A stretch of DNA of 64,000 nucleotides from Paenibacillus_AR sp051594765. Its GTDB lineage: Bacteria; Bacillota; Bacilli; Paenibacillales; NBRC-103111. The stretch spans positions 62,001-126,000 of the forward strand of contig NZ_JBPPGJ010000002.1 of assembly GCF_051594765.1 (NCBI RefSeq), in the 5' to 3' direction. The position numbers were made by a program, and so were the translations under genes. The notes under the pieces were generated by a model, which saw only the letters and a list, made by a program, of their open reading frames with translations, did no database searches and was not told the origin of the DNA. Shown in pieces: positions 1-8,254 of this stretch (positions are counted from its first letter, which is position 1; the number at the start of each line of letters is the position of its first letter).

Positions 1-338
1 CGGAGCTGTCCCCCCTCCGCACGAACGATGGCGTCCAGCGCGCCGATCTGATACAGCGTCATGCCGTACGCCTCGTCCGGCGTTATCCGCATCTCCCTGC
101 GGCCGAAGCCCTGGAGATCCGGCAGACCCGGGTGGGCGCCGATGGCCACGCCATGCTCCAGGCACAGCCGGACGGTCCGCCGCATGACTGACGGATCCCC
201 CGCGTGGAAGCCGCAGGCGATATTGGCGGAGGAGACCCTCTTCAGCAGGTCCTCGTCCCGGCCGATGACGTAGGCGCCGTAGCTTTCGCCCAGGTCGCTG
301 TTTAGATCGACGGTCATCCGCTTTGTAGGCTGATTCAT
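1..338 (-). CDS. pxpA: 5-oxoprolinase subunit A, LamB/YcsF family (partial, 3' end outside window)
   Basis: This is the N-terminal part of PxpA, which with PxpB and PxpC forms the ATP-dependent 5-oxoprolinase that converts 5-oxo-L-proline to glutamate in the cytoplasm. The visible protein begins MNQPTKRMTVDLNSDLGE and continues with ACGFHAGDP and GAHPGLPDLQGFGRR, all hallmarks of the LamB/YcsF family. The start at 338 is chosen because GGAGG lies 7 nt upstream; the in-frame ATG at 317 has no such site. The gene runs off the left edge, so about 110 of roughly 250 residues are present. It is the last gene of a pxpB-pxpC-pxpA operon on the minus strand, about 60 nt after pxpC. Confidence 0.93.
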   Translation of the reverse strand, partial: MNQPTKRMTVDLNSDLGESYGAYVIGRDEDLLKRVSSANIACGFHAGDPSVMRRTVRLCLEHGVAIGAHPGLPDLQGFGRREMRITPDEAYGMTLYQIGALDAIVRAEGGQL

Positions 339-399
339 CCAGTGGCCTCCTCACTTCGGGTCGTGCAGACCCTGAATCGATAGATCAACTCTGAATCCG

Positions 400-1437
400 C
401 TATTCCTCCATCCAGCGGCGCAGAGCCAGCCGGAACCGGACCAGCTCCGCTTCCCGCTCCACCAGCAGCCGCTCCGCCTCTGCCGGAGCGATCTCCCGGA
501 AGTGGAGCCGGTCCCCCGGACGGAGCTGTCCGACGAGCGGCAGGTCCACCGCCGCCACATGAGCGATGCGCGGGTAGCCGCCGGTGGTCCCGCAATCGGG
601 CAGCAGCACGATGGGCTGCCCGTCCGGCGGCACCTGGACCGCGCCCGGAGCCACCGCTTCCGACAGCATGGAAGCGCCGTCCGGCAGCGCCAGCTGCGGG
701 CCCGCCAAGCGGGCGCCCATGCGGTCGGCTTCGGGACGCACCGTATACGGGGCGTCCCAGAAGCCCTCCGCCGCATGGGGCCTGAAGCGCGCCGCCTCGG
801 CGCCCCGCAGGGCCCGGATCACGGCAGGCTCCGCCGCCGACGGATCCGGGATCGCGGGGCACAGCCCGGGCGCCGCCGCGAAGGGCCCGCGGGCGGCCCG
901 CAGCCCGCCGCTGCCCTGGCGGCGCAGCCGCATCATGAGCCGCTCCGCTGCCGGCGGGAGCGGCCCGGTCCAGAGCCGGTCGCCCGCGGCCAGCGGCCGG
1001 CCGGCAACCCCGCCCAGTCGGGCGCGGACATACGTGCTGCGGCTGCCCAGCACCGCCGGCACGTCCACTCCGCCCGCCAGCGCCAGAACCCCGCGGCAGC
1101 CGCGTACCGCACGCCGCACGGTGAGCACGGCGCCTGCAGGCGCATAGTACGGCCGCATCGGCTCCACCGCCTCGCCGTCCAGCTGTGCATCGTACAGGGC
1201 GCCGCACAGCGCAAATACCCCCTCCGCCCGGAATTCCAGCGTCGGCCCGGCCAGCGTCAGCTCCAGCGCCGCCGCCCCCTCCGGGTTGCCCACCAGCAGG
1301 TTGGCCACCCGGAGGGACACGGCATCGGCGGCTCCGCCGACAGGCACGCCGGCTCTCCGCCAGCCGGGCCGCCCCAGATCCTGCACGGTCGTCCATAAGC
1401 CCGGCGACCGGACCACAACTTCACCGCCGGCGTGCAT
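400..1437 (-). CDS. pxpC: 5-oxoprolinase subunit C (biotin-dependent carboxyltransferase-like, KipA family)
   Basis: PxpC, the KipA/allophanate hydrolase subunit 2-like part of bacterial 5-oxoprolinase. The protein of 345 residues starts MHAGGEVVVRSPGLWTTVQD, matching the usual family start (SPGLxTTVQDxGRxGxxxxGVPxGGAxD). Later family blocks seen are TLAGPTLEF, ALAGGVDVPAVLGSRST and ILLPDCGTTGGYPRIAHV (written here with IVLLPDCGTTGGYPRIAHV in the protein). The frame is open much further upstream, but the ATG at 1437 has GGAGGG 8 nt before it and fits the family length; ATGs at 1452 and 1467 are alternatives. It follows pxpB by 22 nt and is followed by pxpA, so the three are one operon. Confidence 0.93.
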   Translation of the reverse strand: MHAGGEVVVRSPGLWTTVQDLGRPGWRRAGVPVGGAADAVSLRVANLLVGNPEGAAALELTLAGPTLEFRAEGVFALCGALYDAQLDGEAVEPMRPYYAPAGAVLTVRRAVRGCRGVLALAGGVDVPAVLGSRSTYVRARLGGVAGRPLAAGDRLWTGPLPPAAERLMMRLRRQGSGGLRAARGPFAAAPGLCPAIPDPSAAEPAVIRALRGAEAARFRPHAAEGFWDAPYTVRPEADRMGARLAGPQLALPDGASMLSEAVAPGAVQVPPDGQPIVLLPDCGTTGGYPRIAHVAAVDLPLVGQLRPGDRLHFREIAPAEAERLLVEREAELVRFRLALRRWMEE

Positions 1438-1459
1438 GTCCGTTCCCTCCATTCGGTTC

Positions 1460-2194
1460 TCAATCATGTTCCGGCTTCTCCACCGGCACGAACCGGACCC
1501 GGTCGCCGGCACGGAGGAGACAGGGCTCCGGCCGATCCGGATCGAACAGCGGGGTCTCCGTCCGCCCGATGAGCCTCCAGCCACCCGGCACTCCCACCGG
1601 ATATATGCCGGTATGCCCGCCGCCCACCGCCACGCTGCCTGCAGGAACCCGGATCCTCGGCGTATCCAGCCGGGGGACGGCAAGCTCCGGAGGTAATCCG
1701 CCGAGATAGGGAAAGCCCGGGACAAAGCCGATCATATACACGCGGTAAAGCACCGAGCTATGCAGCCGGACGTACTGCTCCTCCTTCAGGCCGCACCAAG
1801 CGGCCGCCCCTTCCAGATCCGGACCGTCCGCTCCTCCATAGCTTACCGGTATCTCCACCGTCCGATCCTCCGCAGCCGTACCGTCCTCCAACTGCTCCCA
1901 CAGACCCCGGAGCAGCTGGCAGACCGCCTCCTGGAGGCTGCCGCATTCCCCGGCTCCGGCGATCCGGTCCAGCCCCCGGTACAGCTGCACCGGATCGTAA
2001 TACACCGTGACCGTGTGATAGCCGGCCACGGCCTCCACGATGCCGGGGAAGCCCGCCGCTTCAACCGCATCCGCATATCGCCGGACCCGGCCGTTGACCT
2101 CGGGATCCTCCAGCTCGCCCACCCGCAGGGTGACGGCCCCTTCGCCCAGCGGCACCAGCCGGACCGTCCGCCCCCGCCATTCCATCCCGCTCAT
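1460..2194 (-). CDS. pxpB: 5-oxoprolinase subunit B (KipI family)
   Basis: PxpB/KipI-like subunit of 5-oxoprolinase; in Bacillus subtilis the homologue KipI was first described as an inhibitor of the sporulation kinase KinA. The 244-residue protein contains the allophanate-hydrolase-1 blocks VPLGEGAVTLRVG, GYHTVTVYYDP, IPVSYGG.DGPDL, YMIGFVPGFPYLGGLP and RIRVPAGSVAVGGGHTGIYP, and ends with a WRLIGRTETPLFDP stretch, all typical. It is the first gene of the operon. Its GGAGGG ribosome binding site sits 9 nt before ATG and inside the 3' arm of a perfect 10-bp hairpin (2199-2231), so translation may be controlled by RNA folding. Confidence 0.94.
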   Translation of the reverse strand: MSGMEWRGRTVRLVPLGEGAVTLRVGELEDPEVNGRVRRYADAVEAAGFPGIVEAVAGYHTVTVYYDPVQLYRGLDRIAGAGECGSLQEAVCQLLRGLWEQLEDGTAAEDRTVEIPVSYGGADGPDLEGAAAWCGLKEEQYVRLHSSVLYRVYMIGFVPGFPYLGGLPPELAVPRLDTPRIRVPAGSVAVGGGHTGIYPVGVPGGWRLIGRTETPLFDPDRPEPCLLRAGDRVRFVPVEKPEHD

Positions 2195-2198
2195 TGAA

Positions 2199-2231
2199 CC
2201 GACCCTCCTCTGGCACGAAGCGGAGGGTCGG
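2199..2231 (-). promoter_or_regulatory. Hairpin that buries the pxpB ribosome binding site
   Basis: On the transcript strand CCGACCCTCC and GGAGGGTCGG form a perfect 10-bp stem with a 13-nt loop. The 3' arm contains the GGAGG of pxpB, four bases before the start codon. There is no T-run, so this is not a terminator. It could repress initiation unless opened by a ribosome, protein or other RNA. Confidence 0.6.
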
Positions 2232-2357
2232 CGAGGCTTCCGCCCCGCTTCTCCTCCGCCCCGTTAAGTCAACTTCTTGCAGCACGCCCGCAGCCGTTAG
2301 GGCTTCGCGGCACGGTCCAGCCGCCGCTTGCAGTTCGCGCCATGTCTAGCTCCCCGA

Positions 2358-3161
2358 TTATTCTTGGGGAGCGTAGCCCATCCGCTTCATCCATCTTGCG
2401 GCGAGATCCGTCCAGGTCACCGCCTCGGGATGGTCCAGAGCAAGTCCCAGTCCGTGACGTCCGGTCACGTACGAGTGCAGCTCGAACGGCACCTTGCTGC
2501 GACTTAAGGCTCCGGCGAACATCAGCGCGTTCTCCACCGGCACGGCGGGATCGTCCGAGGTATGCCAGATGAAGGCAGGAGGCGTGTCCGACGTGACCTG
2601 CAGCTCATTGGACAAGAGCTCGATCATCTCCGCAGCCGGCTCTTCGCCGATCAGGTTGGCGCGGGAGCCGTCGTGACGGAACTCGCCGAAGCTGATGACC
2701 GGGTAACAGAGGATCATGAAGTCCGGACGGCTGGAGTGCCGGTCGATGGGATCGGCTGCTTCCGGGTTGCCGGCATCGTAATGGGTGCCCGCCGTGGAAG
2801 CCAGATGGCCGCCTGCGGAGAAGCCCAGAATGCCCAGACGCTGCGGGTCTACGTTCCATTCCCCGGCCTTGTGACGCACATACCGGATCGCCCGTTGGGC
2901 GTCCCACCAGGGAGCCGGGTGCTTGTACGGCGCAACGCGGTAGCTGACCACGAACGCAGAGACGCCCAGCGTGTTGAGCCATTGGGCGATGGGCTCGCCC
3001 TCATGGGCCGCCCGGTGTGAATAGCCGCCGCCCGGAAGCACCACGACCGCCGGGACCGGCCCCGCTGTTCCCTCCACCAGATAAGGGGTGATCGCCGGAC
3101 AGTCCTCCGCCCCGCTTCCTTGCGCCAACGGCGCGCCTTCAGGCCACAATTCCAAGGTCAT
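2358..3161 (-). CDS. Alpha/beta hydrolase, acetylxylan esterase/BD-FAE type
   Basis: A 267-residue cytoplasmic alpha/beta hydrolase. Near residue 42 VVLPGGGYSHRA is the HGGG-like oxyanion loop, GFSAGGHLAS (about residue 115) carries the nucleophilic serine in GxSxG, DDPAVPVENAL near residue 206 supplies the acid, and TGRHGLGLA near residue 238 the histidine. The family acts on small acyl esters, often acetyl groups on xylo-oligosaccharides. No signal peptide is seen, so it would act on imported material. Start at 3161 is set by GGAGG 8 nt upstream; 21 upstream in-frame codons lack a binding site. It stands alone between pxpB and a membrane acyltransferase, so the substrate is open. Confidence 0.85.
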   Translation of the reverse strand: MTLELWPEGAPLAQGSGAEDCPAITPYLVEGTAGPVPAVVVLPGGGYSHRAAHEGEPIAQWLNTLGVSAFVVSYRVAPYKHPAPWWDAQRAIRYVRHKAGEWNVDPQRLGILGFSAGGHLASTAGTHYDAGNPEAADPIDRHSSRPDFMILCYPVISFGEFRHDGSRANLIGEEPAAEMIELLSNELQVTSDTPPAFIWHTSDDPAVPVENALMFAGALSRSKVPFELHSYVTGRHGLGLALDHPEAVTWTDLAARWMKRMGYAPQE

Positions 3162-3261
3162 GATCGTTTCCTCCCGCTGTTTTTCCCTATTATACCAAAA
3201 ATGCATACGCGCCCACACCCACATTTACGGAACGGCACCGATAGCCCATTCCACATAAAGA

Positions 3262-3295
3262 GGACCGGCCTCTGCAGGTCCGGTCCGTCTTTTTT
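3262..3295 (-). terminator. Probable bidirectional terminator after the acyltransferase gene
   Basis: GGACCGG (3262-3268) pairs with CCGGTCC (3280-3286). The plus side has a strong T-run (3288-3295) and the minus side only a weak one. The stem lies directly downstream of the stop of the minus-strand gene ending at 3294, so it most likely ends that transcript. Confidence 0.6.
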
Positions 3296-4337
3296 ATCTT
3301 GCGCCGATCATGCCTCTTGCCTTCTGCTCCACACGGTTCAGCCACGAGACGTCCGGCTCGATCACCGGATGGGTCCATTGCTTCACGATCGGCTGCGCCA
3401 GCAGGATCGTGGCCGCGACGCCGAACAGAATCACCAGCAGCACGCCGAACCCGTTGTGCACGTGGCCGAGCACGCCCGATACGACGACGAACCGGACCAC
3501 AAAGCCGTGCAGCAGGAACACATACAGCGTTCGTTTGCCCCAATCCGTCAGGATGGATTCAAACCGGGGTACCCAAGCCATCAAGGCCGCCGATGCGATG
3601 AATTCCACCGCATAGATGAACAGCCGGTACACGCCGGCATACCATTCCCCATGGCCCAGATCCGGATAAGCGACGCTGCCGTACAGCCAACGGGGGTTTA
3701 TTTCCTGGGCGTTGATCAGGAGCAGTGCGAACAGTGCCACCGAAGCGGCGCCGGCGATGACGCGGCGGTACCCGGAGACAAGCTCCGCAAACTTGGTGTA
3801 ATCGAAATAATAACCGATGACGAAGAACGGCATATACACCAGCGCCCTGGGCACGCTTAGGAAACCTCCGCCAAAGCCCGTATAGCCAATAAGCACCCCG
3901 GCCGCAAGGGTCAGGAGCACCGGATGCTTCACGTTGAAGTGCAGCAACATCAGCATGATGAGACGCCAGATGATATGTCCCATAAGAAACCAGCATAACA
4001 GATAAGGGAAGAAGAACGAGTGCCGGATGCCCTCCACCTGGAACAGGGATACGTCCATAGCCGAGTACAGCGTCTGGAAAATCAAGTACTGCAGCCCGAT
4101 CGTCTGCAGCGTCTTCTTGCCGTGGCTGCCCGTTAGAGAATACCGGGCGAAGTAACCGGTGACGAATACGAACAGCGGCATATGGAACGTGAAGATCCAC
4201 ATATACAGTGTCTTGGCCGTCAGCTGGTCGCCGATCAGAGGTTCTACCATATTACCCAGAAAAACCGAGGTGATTAAGAGAAAGCGGAGGTTAATCATAA
4301 AGGTATCCCCGTGCTTCTCCATATTCGCCCTAAGCAT
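3294..4337 (-). CDS. Acyltransferase-3 family membrane protein
   Basis: A 347-residue polytopic membrane protein with about ten hydrophobic segments. The N-terminal half has the acyltransferase-3 pattern: RFLLITSVFLGNMVEPL then FTFHMPLFVFVTGYFAR, where His-Met-Pro-Leu-F is the conserved motif of the family. Proteins of this kind acylate cell-surface or exported sugars; the acceptor cannot be told from sequence. The start is not well fixed: ATGs at 4337, 4322 and 4298 are possible. It stands as a single gene, with a hairpin terminator beyond its stop. Confidence 0.8.
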   Translation of the reverse strand: MLRANMEKHGDTFMINLRFLLITSVFLGNMVEPLIGDQLTAKTLYMWIFTFHMPLFVFVTGYFARYSLTGSHGKKTLQTIGLQYLIFQTLYSAMDVSLFQVEGIRHSFFFPYLLCWFLMGHIIWRLIMLMLLHFNVKHPVLLTLAAGVLIGYTGFGGGFLSVPRALVYMPFFVIGYYFDYTKFAELVSGYRRVIAGAASVALFALLLINAQEINPRWLYGSVAYPDLGHGEWYAGVYRLFIYAVEFIASAALMAWVPRFESILTDWGKRTLYVFLLHGFVVRFVVVSGVLGHVHNGFGVLLVILFGVAATILLAQPIVKQWTHPVIEPDVSWLNRVEQKARGMIGAR

Positions 4338-4610
4338 CTTATTTCATCTCCGTCCGTGTGCGCTTGAACCGGAAGAAGTCCCGGCTGCTTTAGCTTCTCT
4401 CCACCATCAATATAACAACCGGATCCGGTCCGGTCGACGAGAGGGACTTTGTTGTCAAAAAGAGTTCACAGCATTTTGACCATATTTAAACAAATTTCAC
4501 TTAAAAATGGTTCTTATAACGAGAGCGAATCAGACCTTATAACCAAACGAAGGAAACCCTTAAGGGGTTCGTGCGTATGAAAGAGTATCTTATCCTGAGG
4601 AGGAACAAGT

Positions 4611-4931
4611 ATGCTGGTCACAACGACTGAGAGAATATCGGGGTATGAAGTAACGGAGGTGCTGGGGACGGCCTTCGGTGTGGTAGTCCGTGCGCGGGGT
4701 CTGGGCGGTGATATCATGGCTTCGCTGAAGGGATTGGTCGGCGGCGAAGTGAAGCAGTACACACAGATGATCGAGGATGCGCGGAAGCAGGCGATGGACC
4801 GGATGGTTCAGAACGCGAAGGCCATGGGGGCGGATGCCATCGTCATGTTCCGCTTCGACAGCGGGGACATCGGGAATAACATGAGCGAGATCGTCGCTTA
4901 CGGAACCGCGGTCCGTACGGTACGGGGATGA
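4611..4931 (+). CDS. YbjQ family (UPF0145) protein
   Basis: A 106-residue protein that matches the YbjQ/UPF0145 family over its whole length: MLVTTTERISGYEVTEVLG at the start, then RARGLGGDI, LKGLVGGEVKQYT, ARKQAMDRM and AKAMGADAIVMFRFD. The family forms small homomultimers and is often called a putative heavy-metal-binding domain, without proven function. GAGGAGG lies before the ATG. Its stop overlaps the start of the next gene by 4 nt, so the two are translated together. Confidence 0.9.
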   Translation: MLVTTTERISGYEVTEVLGTAFGVVVRARGLGGDIMASLKGLVGGEVKQYTQMIEDARKQAMDRMVQNAKAMGADAIVMFRFDSGDIGNNMSEIVAYGTAVRTVRG

Positions 4932-5173
4932 TCGGGGCTCTGTTCGCGTTCGGTTATTTGTTCTTCTGGTTGGCGGGAATCATAACGGTGCTGCTGCTGG
5001 GTTGGCTGGTCTACGATAAGCGGTATAAGCAAAAAGCCCCCGGCGAGGAAGGACGCCCCAAGAACGGGTTCCACCCCACTCCGGAGGCCTTCATCGATCC
5101 GAAGGACGGGCACAAGTACCGGGTCTACTACAATCCATATACCGGGGAACGGGATTATATCCGCGAATCCTGA
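4928..5173 (+). CDS. Small single-pass membrane protein, function unknown
   Basis: An 81-residue protein with one N-terminal membrane helix (FGYLFFWLAGIITVLLLGWL) followed by a soluble tail with DPKDGHKYRVYYNPYTGERDYI. I do not recognise a named family. Its ATG overlaps the stop codon of the YbjQ-family gene, which indicates translational coupling and a possible membrane partner for that protein. The tail motif 'D..G.KYRVYYNP.TGERDY' is distinctive enough for a profile search. Confidence 0.75.
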   Translation: MIGALFAFGYLFFWLAGIITVLLLGWLVYDKRYKQKAPGEEGRPKNGFHPTPEAFIDPKDGHKYRVYYNPYTGERDYIRES

Positions 5174-5182
5174 CCCGGACCT

Positions 5183-5230
5183 GAGAGAAGGGCCTTGCCT
5201 CTCCGCCTGGCGGATGGGCAAGGCCCTCTC
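5183..5230. terminator. Strong hairpin between convergent genes, no clear T-run
   Basis: GGGCCTTGCC (5190-5199) pairs with GGCAAGGCCC (5217-5226), with further GAGA/TCTC pairing outside. It sits between the convergent stops at 5173 and 5240. A T-run is missing on both sides, so it may be a terminator of reduced strength or an mRNA-end barrier. Confidence 0.5.
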
Positions 5231-5239
5231 GATTGCCGA

Positions 5240-6826
5240 TTACCGGGTCTCTGCCGGCAGTACCGTCCGCCAATTCCGGTTCAGAGACGCCTCGACGGTG
5301 CCCCGCTCCAGAATATAGTTGGCCATCAGCTCCGATACGTCCGTCGGAATATCCTTCACCACGGGCTTGCCCTTGAACATGGGGTAATTGCCTCCGCCGC
5401 CCGCCCGGTAATTGTTCATGACTACGTCATAGCTTGCGTCCGGATGGAGAGGCTTCCCGTCTTGCGTCAGCTTCACCACCCGTTGTCCGACGGGGCGGGA
5501 CAGATCGAACTCGTACTCGATCCCCTCCCACATATCGTAGTTGTAATGCTGGGGCTTCGGGTTGCTGAAGGCGGGGCTGACCCCCACCTCGCCGTTCTCC
5601 ACATGGAAGTAGGACGCGTTGACCTCCAGGGCATCCCGGATGTCCTGGCCGCTGACACGAATGACCTTCAGGGTATTGGGATAGATGTAGTTGGATACGA
5701 TGTCCCGCATGGTCACGTACTCGCCGAACCCTTTGGCGCTGTTATCGAATAGTGCCGTATTGGAGATCGGCGCCCCCGATGCCTCCATCTGCACCCGGTT
5801 GATGAATTCGATCATGGGGTGGTCGGACAATCGGGCCTGCATGGGGTCCGTTATCCGCATGTCACCCGTCGTCCGCCCGATAGGAGTGTCCAGCCAGCGC
5901 TGCGTCTCGGCCTCGCATGCGGCCGCCAGCTCCGCGATCCCCGGATCGGCCTCCGCACTCTCCGCGGCAATCCATTCTCCCCGCTTGGACGTGACGGTCC
6001 AGCGGCCGCTATCGGACCGGGACAGCTCCAGCGTCACTTTGCCCAGCAGCTTCCCCGCACTACCCGGCTGGATGACGGTGACCCCGTTGATTTCCGCCAC
6101 CAGCTCCCGATGCTGATGCCCTGTCAGGAGCACGTCCACCCCTTCGACCTCCATACAGAGACGGTAACCCTGGTTCTCCCCCGTTTCGACTTCCGTCAGC
6201 TCTCCTGTCTCCGGATCCCGCTCCAGGCCTCCGTGGTAGGAGAGGACCACTACGTCCACATCCTGCTCCTCCCGAAGGATCCGTACCCAGCGGCGAGCCG
6301 TGTCCACCGCATCCAGGAAGTCCAGCTCCCGGATATGGGCTGGATTCTCCCAGTTCGGAATATACCAGGTGGTCAAGCCCAGGACGCCCACCTTCACTCC
6401 CGCAAGCTCCTTCACCAGATACGGCTGGCCGAAGAAGGGCTCCTGCGTCCCCTTGCGCACCAGGTTCGCCGACAGCCAGGGAAAGCTCGATTCCCGGATC
6501 GCCTTTTGCAGGAACGGCAGGCCGTAGTTGAATTCGTGGTTGCCGATGACCGCCGCGTCGTAGGACAGGGCGTTCAGACATTCGACCATGGGATTGGGGC
6601 TCATCTGCCCCATCCGGGCATGGTAATAGGCGAACGGGGTCCCTTGGATCAGATCCCCATTATCCACTAGCAGAAGCGGAAGTCCCTTGCTCCGTTCCTG
6701 GCGAATAAGGGAGGCAATCTTCGCTAACCCTAGTTCTGCTTTGGCATTATCTGCGTATCGAAGGGGCATGACCGCCCCGTGTAGATCGCTGGTTTCTAAT
6801 AAGACAAGCTTGGTTGTGGCTGGCAA
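5240..6826 (-). CDS. Bifunctional 5'-nucleotidase / 2',3'-cyclic phosphodiesterase family metallophosphatase
   Basis: A 528-residue enzyme with the two-domain UshA/CpdB architecture. The N-terminal calcineurin-like domain has TSDLHG, DNGDLIQGTP, GNHEFNYG, LSYHGGLE and TGHQHRE, the complete set of metal ligands. The C-terminal 5'-nucleotidase domain (from about residue 325) has the family's ISNTALF, TLKVIRVSG and MNNYRAGGGGNYPMF blocks. No signal peptide or wall anchor is present, so it is cytoplasmic, like YunD rather than the exported YfkN. The start is taken as TTG at 6826 because GGAGG lies 9 nt before it; the 16 codons upstream lack such a site. It is divergent from phnD, and the shared intergenic region holds Pho-box-like hexamers, suggesting a phosphorus-scavenging role. 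Confidence 0.88.
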   Translation of the reverse strand: MPATTKLVLLETSDLHGAVMPLRYADNAKAELGLAKIASLIRQERSKGLPLLLVDNGDLIQGTPFAYYHARMGQMSPNPMVECLNALSYDAAVIGNHEFNYGLPFLQKAIRESSFPWLSANLVRKGTQEPFFGQPYLVKELAGVKVGVLGLTTWYIPNWENPAHIRELDFLDAVDTARRWVRILREEQDVDVVVLSYHGGLERDPETGELTEVETGENQGYRLCMEVEGVDVLLTGHQHRELVAEINGVTVIQPGSAGKLLGKVTLELSRSDSGRWTVTSKRGEWIAAESAEADPGIAELAAACEAETQRWLDTPIGRTTGDMRITDPMQARLSDHPMIEFINRVQMEASGAPISNTALFDNSAKGFGEYVTMRDIVSNYIYPNTLKVIRVSGQDIRDALEVNASYFHVENGEVGVSPAFSNPKPQHYNYDMWEGIEYEFDLSRPVGQRVVKLTQDGKPLHPDASYDVVMNNYRAGGGGNYPMFKGKPVVKDIPTDVSELMANYILERGTVEASLNRNWRTVLPAETR

Positions 6827-6904
6827 TGGGAAAGACCTCCATCCGAATAAACAATTATTCTCAATATACGACATCTTGGAGGGTCAGGCAATTATCCACA
6901 TGTA

Positions 6905-6942
6905 TTAACAGAGGGGGCCAAATTTTTACACCGCGATTACAC
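6905..6942 (+). promoter_or_regulatory. Pho-box-like hexamers upstream of phnD
   Basis: TTAACA (6905-6910), TTTACA (6925-6930) and TTACAC (6937-6942) resemble the TTAACA-type repeats bound by PhoP in Bacillus. The last two are 12 nt apart and lie about 31-48 nt upstream of the extended -10 at 6970. The first is out of phase, so this is a weak array. Confidence 0.35.
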
Positions 6943-6969
6943 AAGACTAGTACCTTTGTCACGATTTTA

Positions 6970-6978
6970 TGATATAGT
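6970..6978 (+). promoter_or_regulatory. phnD: Extended -10 promoter element for phnD
   Basis: TGATATAGT gives an extended -10 (TG-N-TATAGT), about 45 nt before the phnD start. No good -35 hexamer lies at 16-18 nt, as expected for an activator-dependent promoter. Confidence 0.45.
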
Positions 6979-7023
6979 AAATCTTGGAGTGTAAACTAAC
7001 CTTACAGGAGGTAGTAGAGAACC

Positions 7024-8019
7024 ATGCTCAAAAAAATGACAACGGTCAGTTTGTCCGTCCTGGTGACGGCAGGTATCATTGCCGCAGGCTGCGGCGATAA
7101 GAAGGAAGGCTCCTCGGCCAGCCCGGCTGCCAGCAGCGCCGCCACCACCGCCGCCAGCGCTTCCCCGTCCCCTGCAGCAGGAGGTTATGTTCCGAAGGAG
7201 CTGAAGGTGCAGTTCGTACCGTCCCAGGCGGCCGAGACCCTTCAAGCCAAAGCCAAGCCGCTGGAGAAGCTCTTGGGGGACAAGCTGGGCATTTCGGTCA
7301 GCGTAACGGTCTCCACCAACTATAACGTCATCGTGGAAGCTATGGCTTCCAAGCAAGTGGACGTCGGGTTCCTGCCTCCCAACGGCTATGTCGTGGCTCA
7401 TGACACCAAAAAAGCCGCGGACCTGCTGCTCCAAGCCCAACGTTATGCCATCGACGATGCCACAGGCAAGGAAGTTCCCGGCAAGCTCGTTGATTTCTAC
7501 AAAGCTCAGTTCGTCGTGAAGAAGGATTCCCCGATCAAGGCCTTCGCCGACCTGAAGGGCAAGAAGGTGGCCTGGCAGGACGTAACCTCCTCCGCCGGCT
7601 ACATCTACCCGTCCCTGGAGCTGAAGAAAGCTGGAATCGACGCTGAGAAGGACGTGACCGGAACCATCGTGAAGGGCCATGACAAAGGCGTACTGGCCGT
7701 ACTGAACGGTGAAGTCGACGCCGCCGCCACCTTCCAGGACGCCCGGAACAACGTCATCAAGGACGTTCCGGACGTATTCGAGAAGACCCGCGTCATCCTG
7801 ACCACCGCCGAAATTCCGAACGACACCATCTCCGTCCGCAGCGACATGGACCCGGCGTTCCGCGAGAAGCTGGCTCAAGCGTTCATCGATATCGGCAAGG
7901 ATCCGGAAGGCTCCAAGATCATCTATGATGTATACTCCCACCGCGGCTACGTGAAGTCCGACGACAGCAAGTTCAACGTCGTACGCGACGCGAACAAAGC
8001 TCTGGAAGGCAAGAAATAA
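7024..8019 (+). CDS. phnD: Phosphonate/phosphite ABC transporter substrate-binding lipoprotein
   Basis: A 331-residue PhnD-type binding lipoprotein. The signal peptide ends in the lipobox AAGC (Cys22) and a Ser/Ala/Thr-rich linker follows. Mature-domain blocks ELKVQFVPSQAAETLQ, VDVGFLPPNGYVVAH, DLKGKKVAWQDVTSSAGYIYP, GEVDAAATFQDARN and IPNDTISVRSDMDP are those of PhnD/PtxB proteins that capture phosphonates, phosphite or phosphate. GGAGG is present before ATG. The matching ATPase and permeases are encoded on the other strand (9087-11442), separated by a methyltransferase gene, which is an unusual split arrangement. Confidence 0.92.
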   Translation: MLKKMTTVSLSVLVTAGIIAAGCGDKKEGSSASPAASSAATTAASASPSPAAGGYVPKELKVQFVPSQAAETLQAKAKPLEKLLGDKLGISVSVTVSTNYNVIVEAMASKQVDVGFLPPNGYVVAHDTKKAADLLLQAQRYAIDDATGKEVPGKLVDFYKAQFVVKKDSPIKAFADLKGKKVAWQDVTSSAGYIYPSLELKKAGIDAEKDVTGTIVKGHDKGVLAVLNGEVDAAATFQDARNNVIKDVPDVFEKTRVILTTAEIPNDTISVRSDMDPAFREKLAQAFIDIGKDPEGSKIIYDVYSHRGYVKSDDSKFNVVRDANKALEGKK

Positions 8020-8040
8020 GAATCGGTTGAACATAACGAA

Positions 8041-8078
8041 GGAGCCAAGCGGCCTGATCCCGCTTGGCTCCTTTATTT
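8041..8078 (+). terminator. Intrinsic terminator of phnD
   Basis: GGAGCCAAGCGG (8041-8052) pairs perfectly with CCGCTTGGCTCC (8060-8071), and TTTATTT follows. It begins 21 nt after the phnD stop. Confidence 0.9.
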
Positions 8079-8254
8079 GGGTTAGGCCTTCATCCCCCCC
8101 TCGACACACCGAATTACCGGGCCAGGGCGTGGCAGCTGTCTGACAATAAGATGGAATATTGTTACAATGCATGATACTATATACTTTCCACTAGAAATGA
8201 ATGCGGTTTCATGGAATCATAATATGCTTATAATGAAGGGGGAATCGCTTTAAT

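Noticed and set aside
8198..8211. CcpA (cre) site TGAATGCGGTTTCA before the methyltransferase gene
   Set aside because: It has one mismatch at a conserved position, and the gene is likely foreign with no sugar link.
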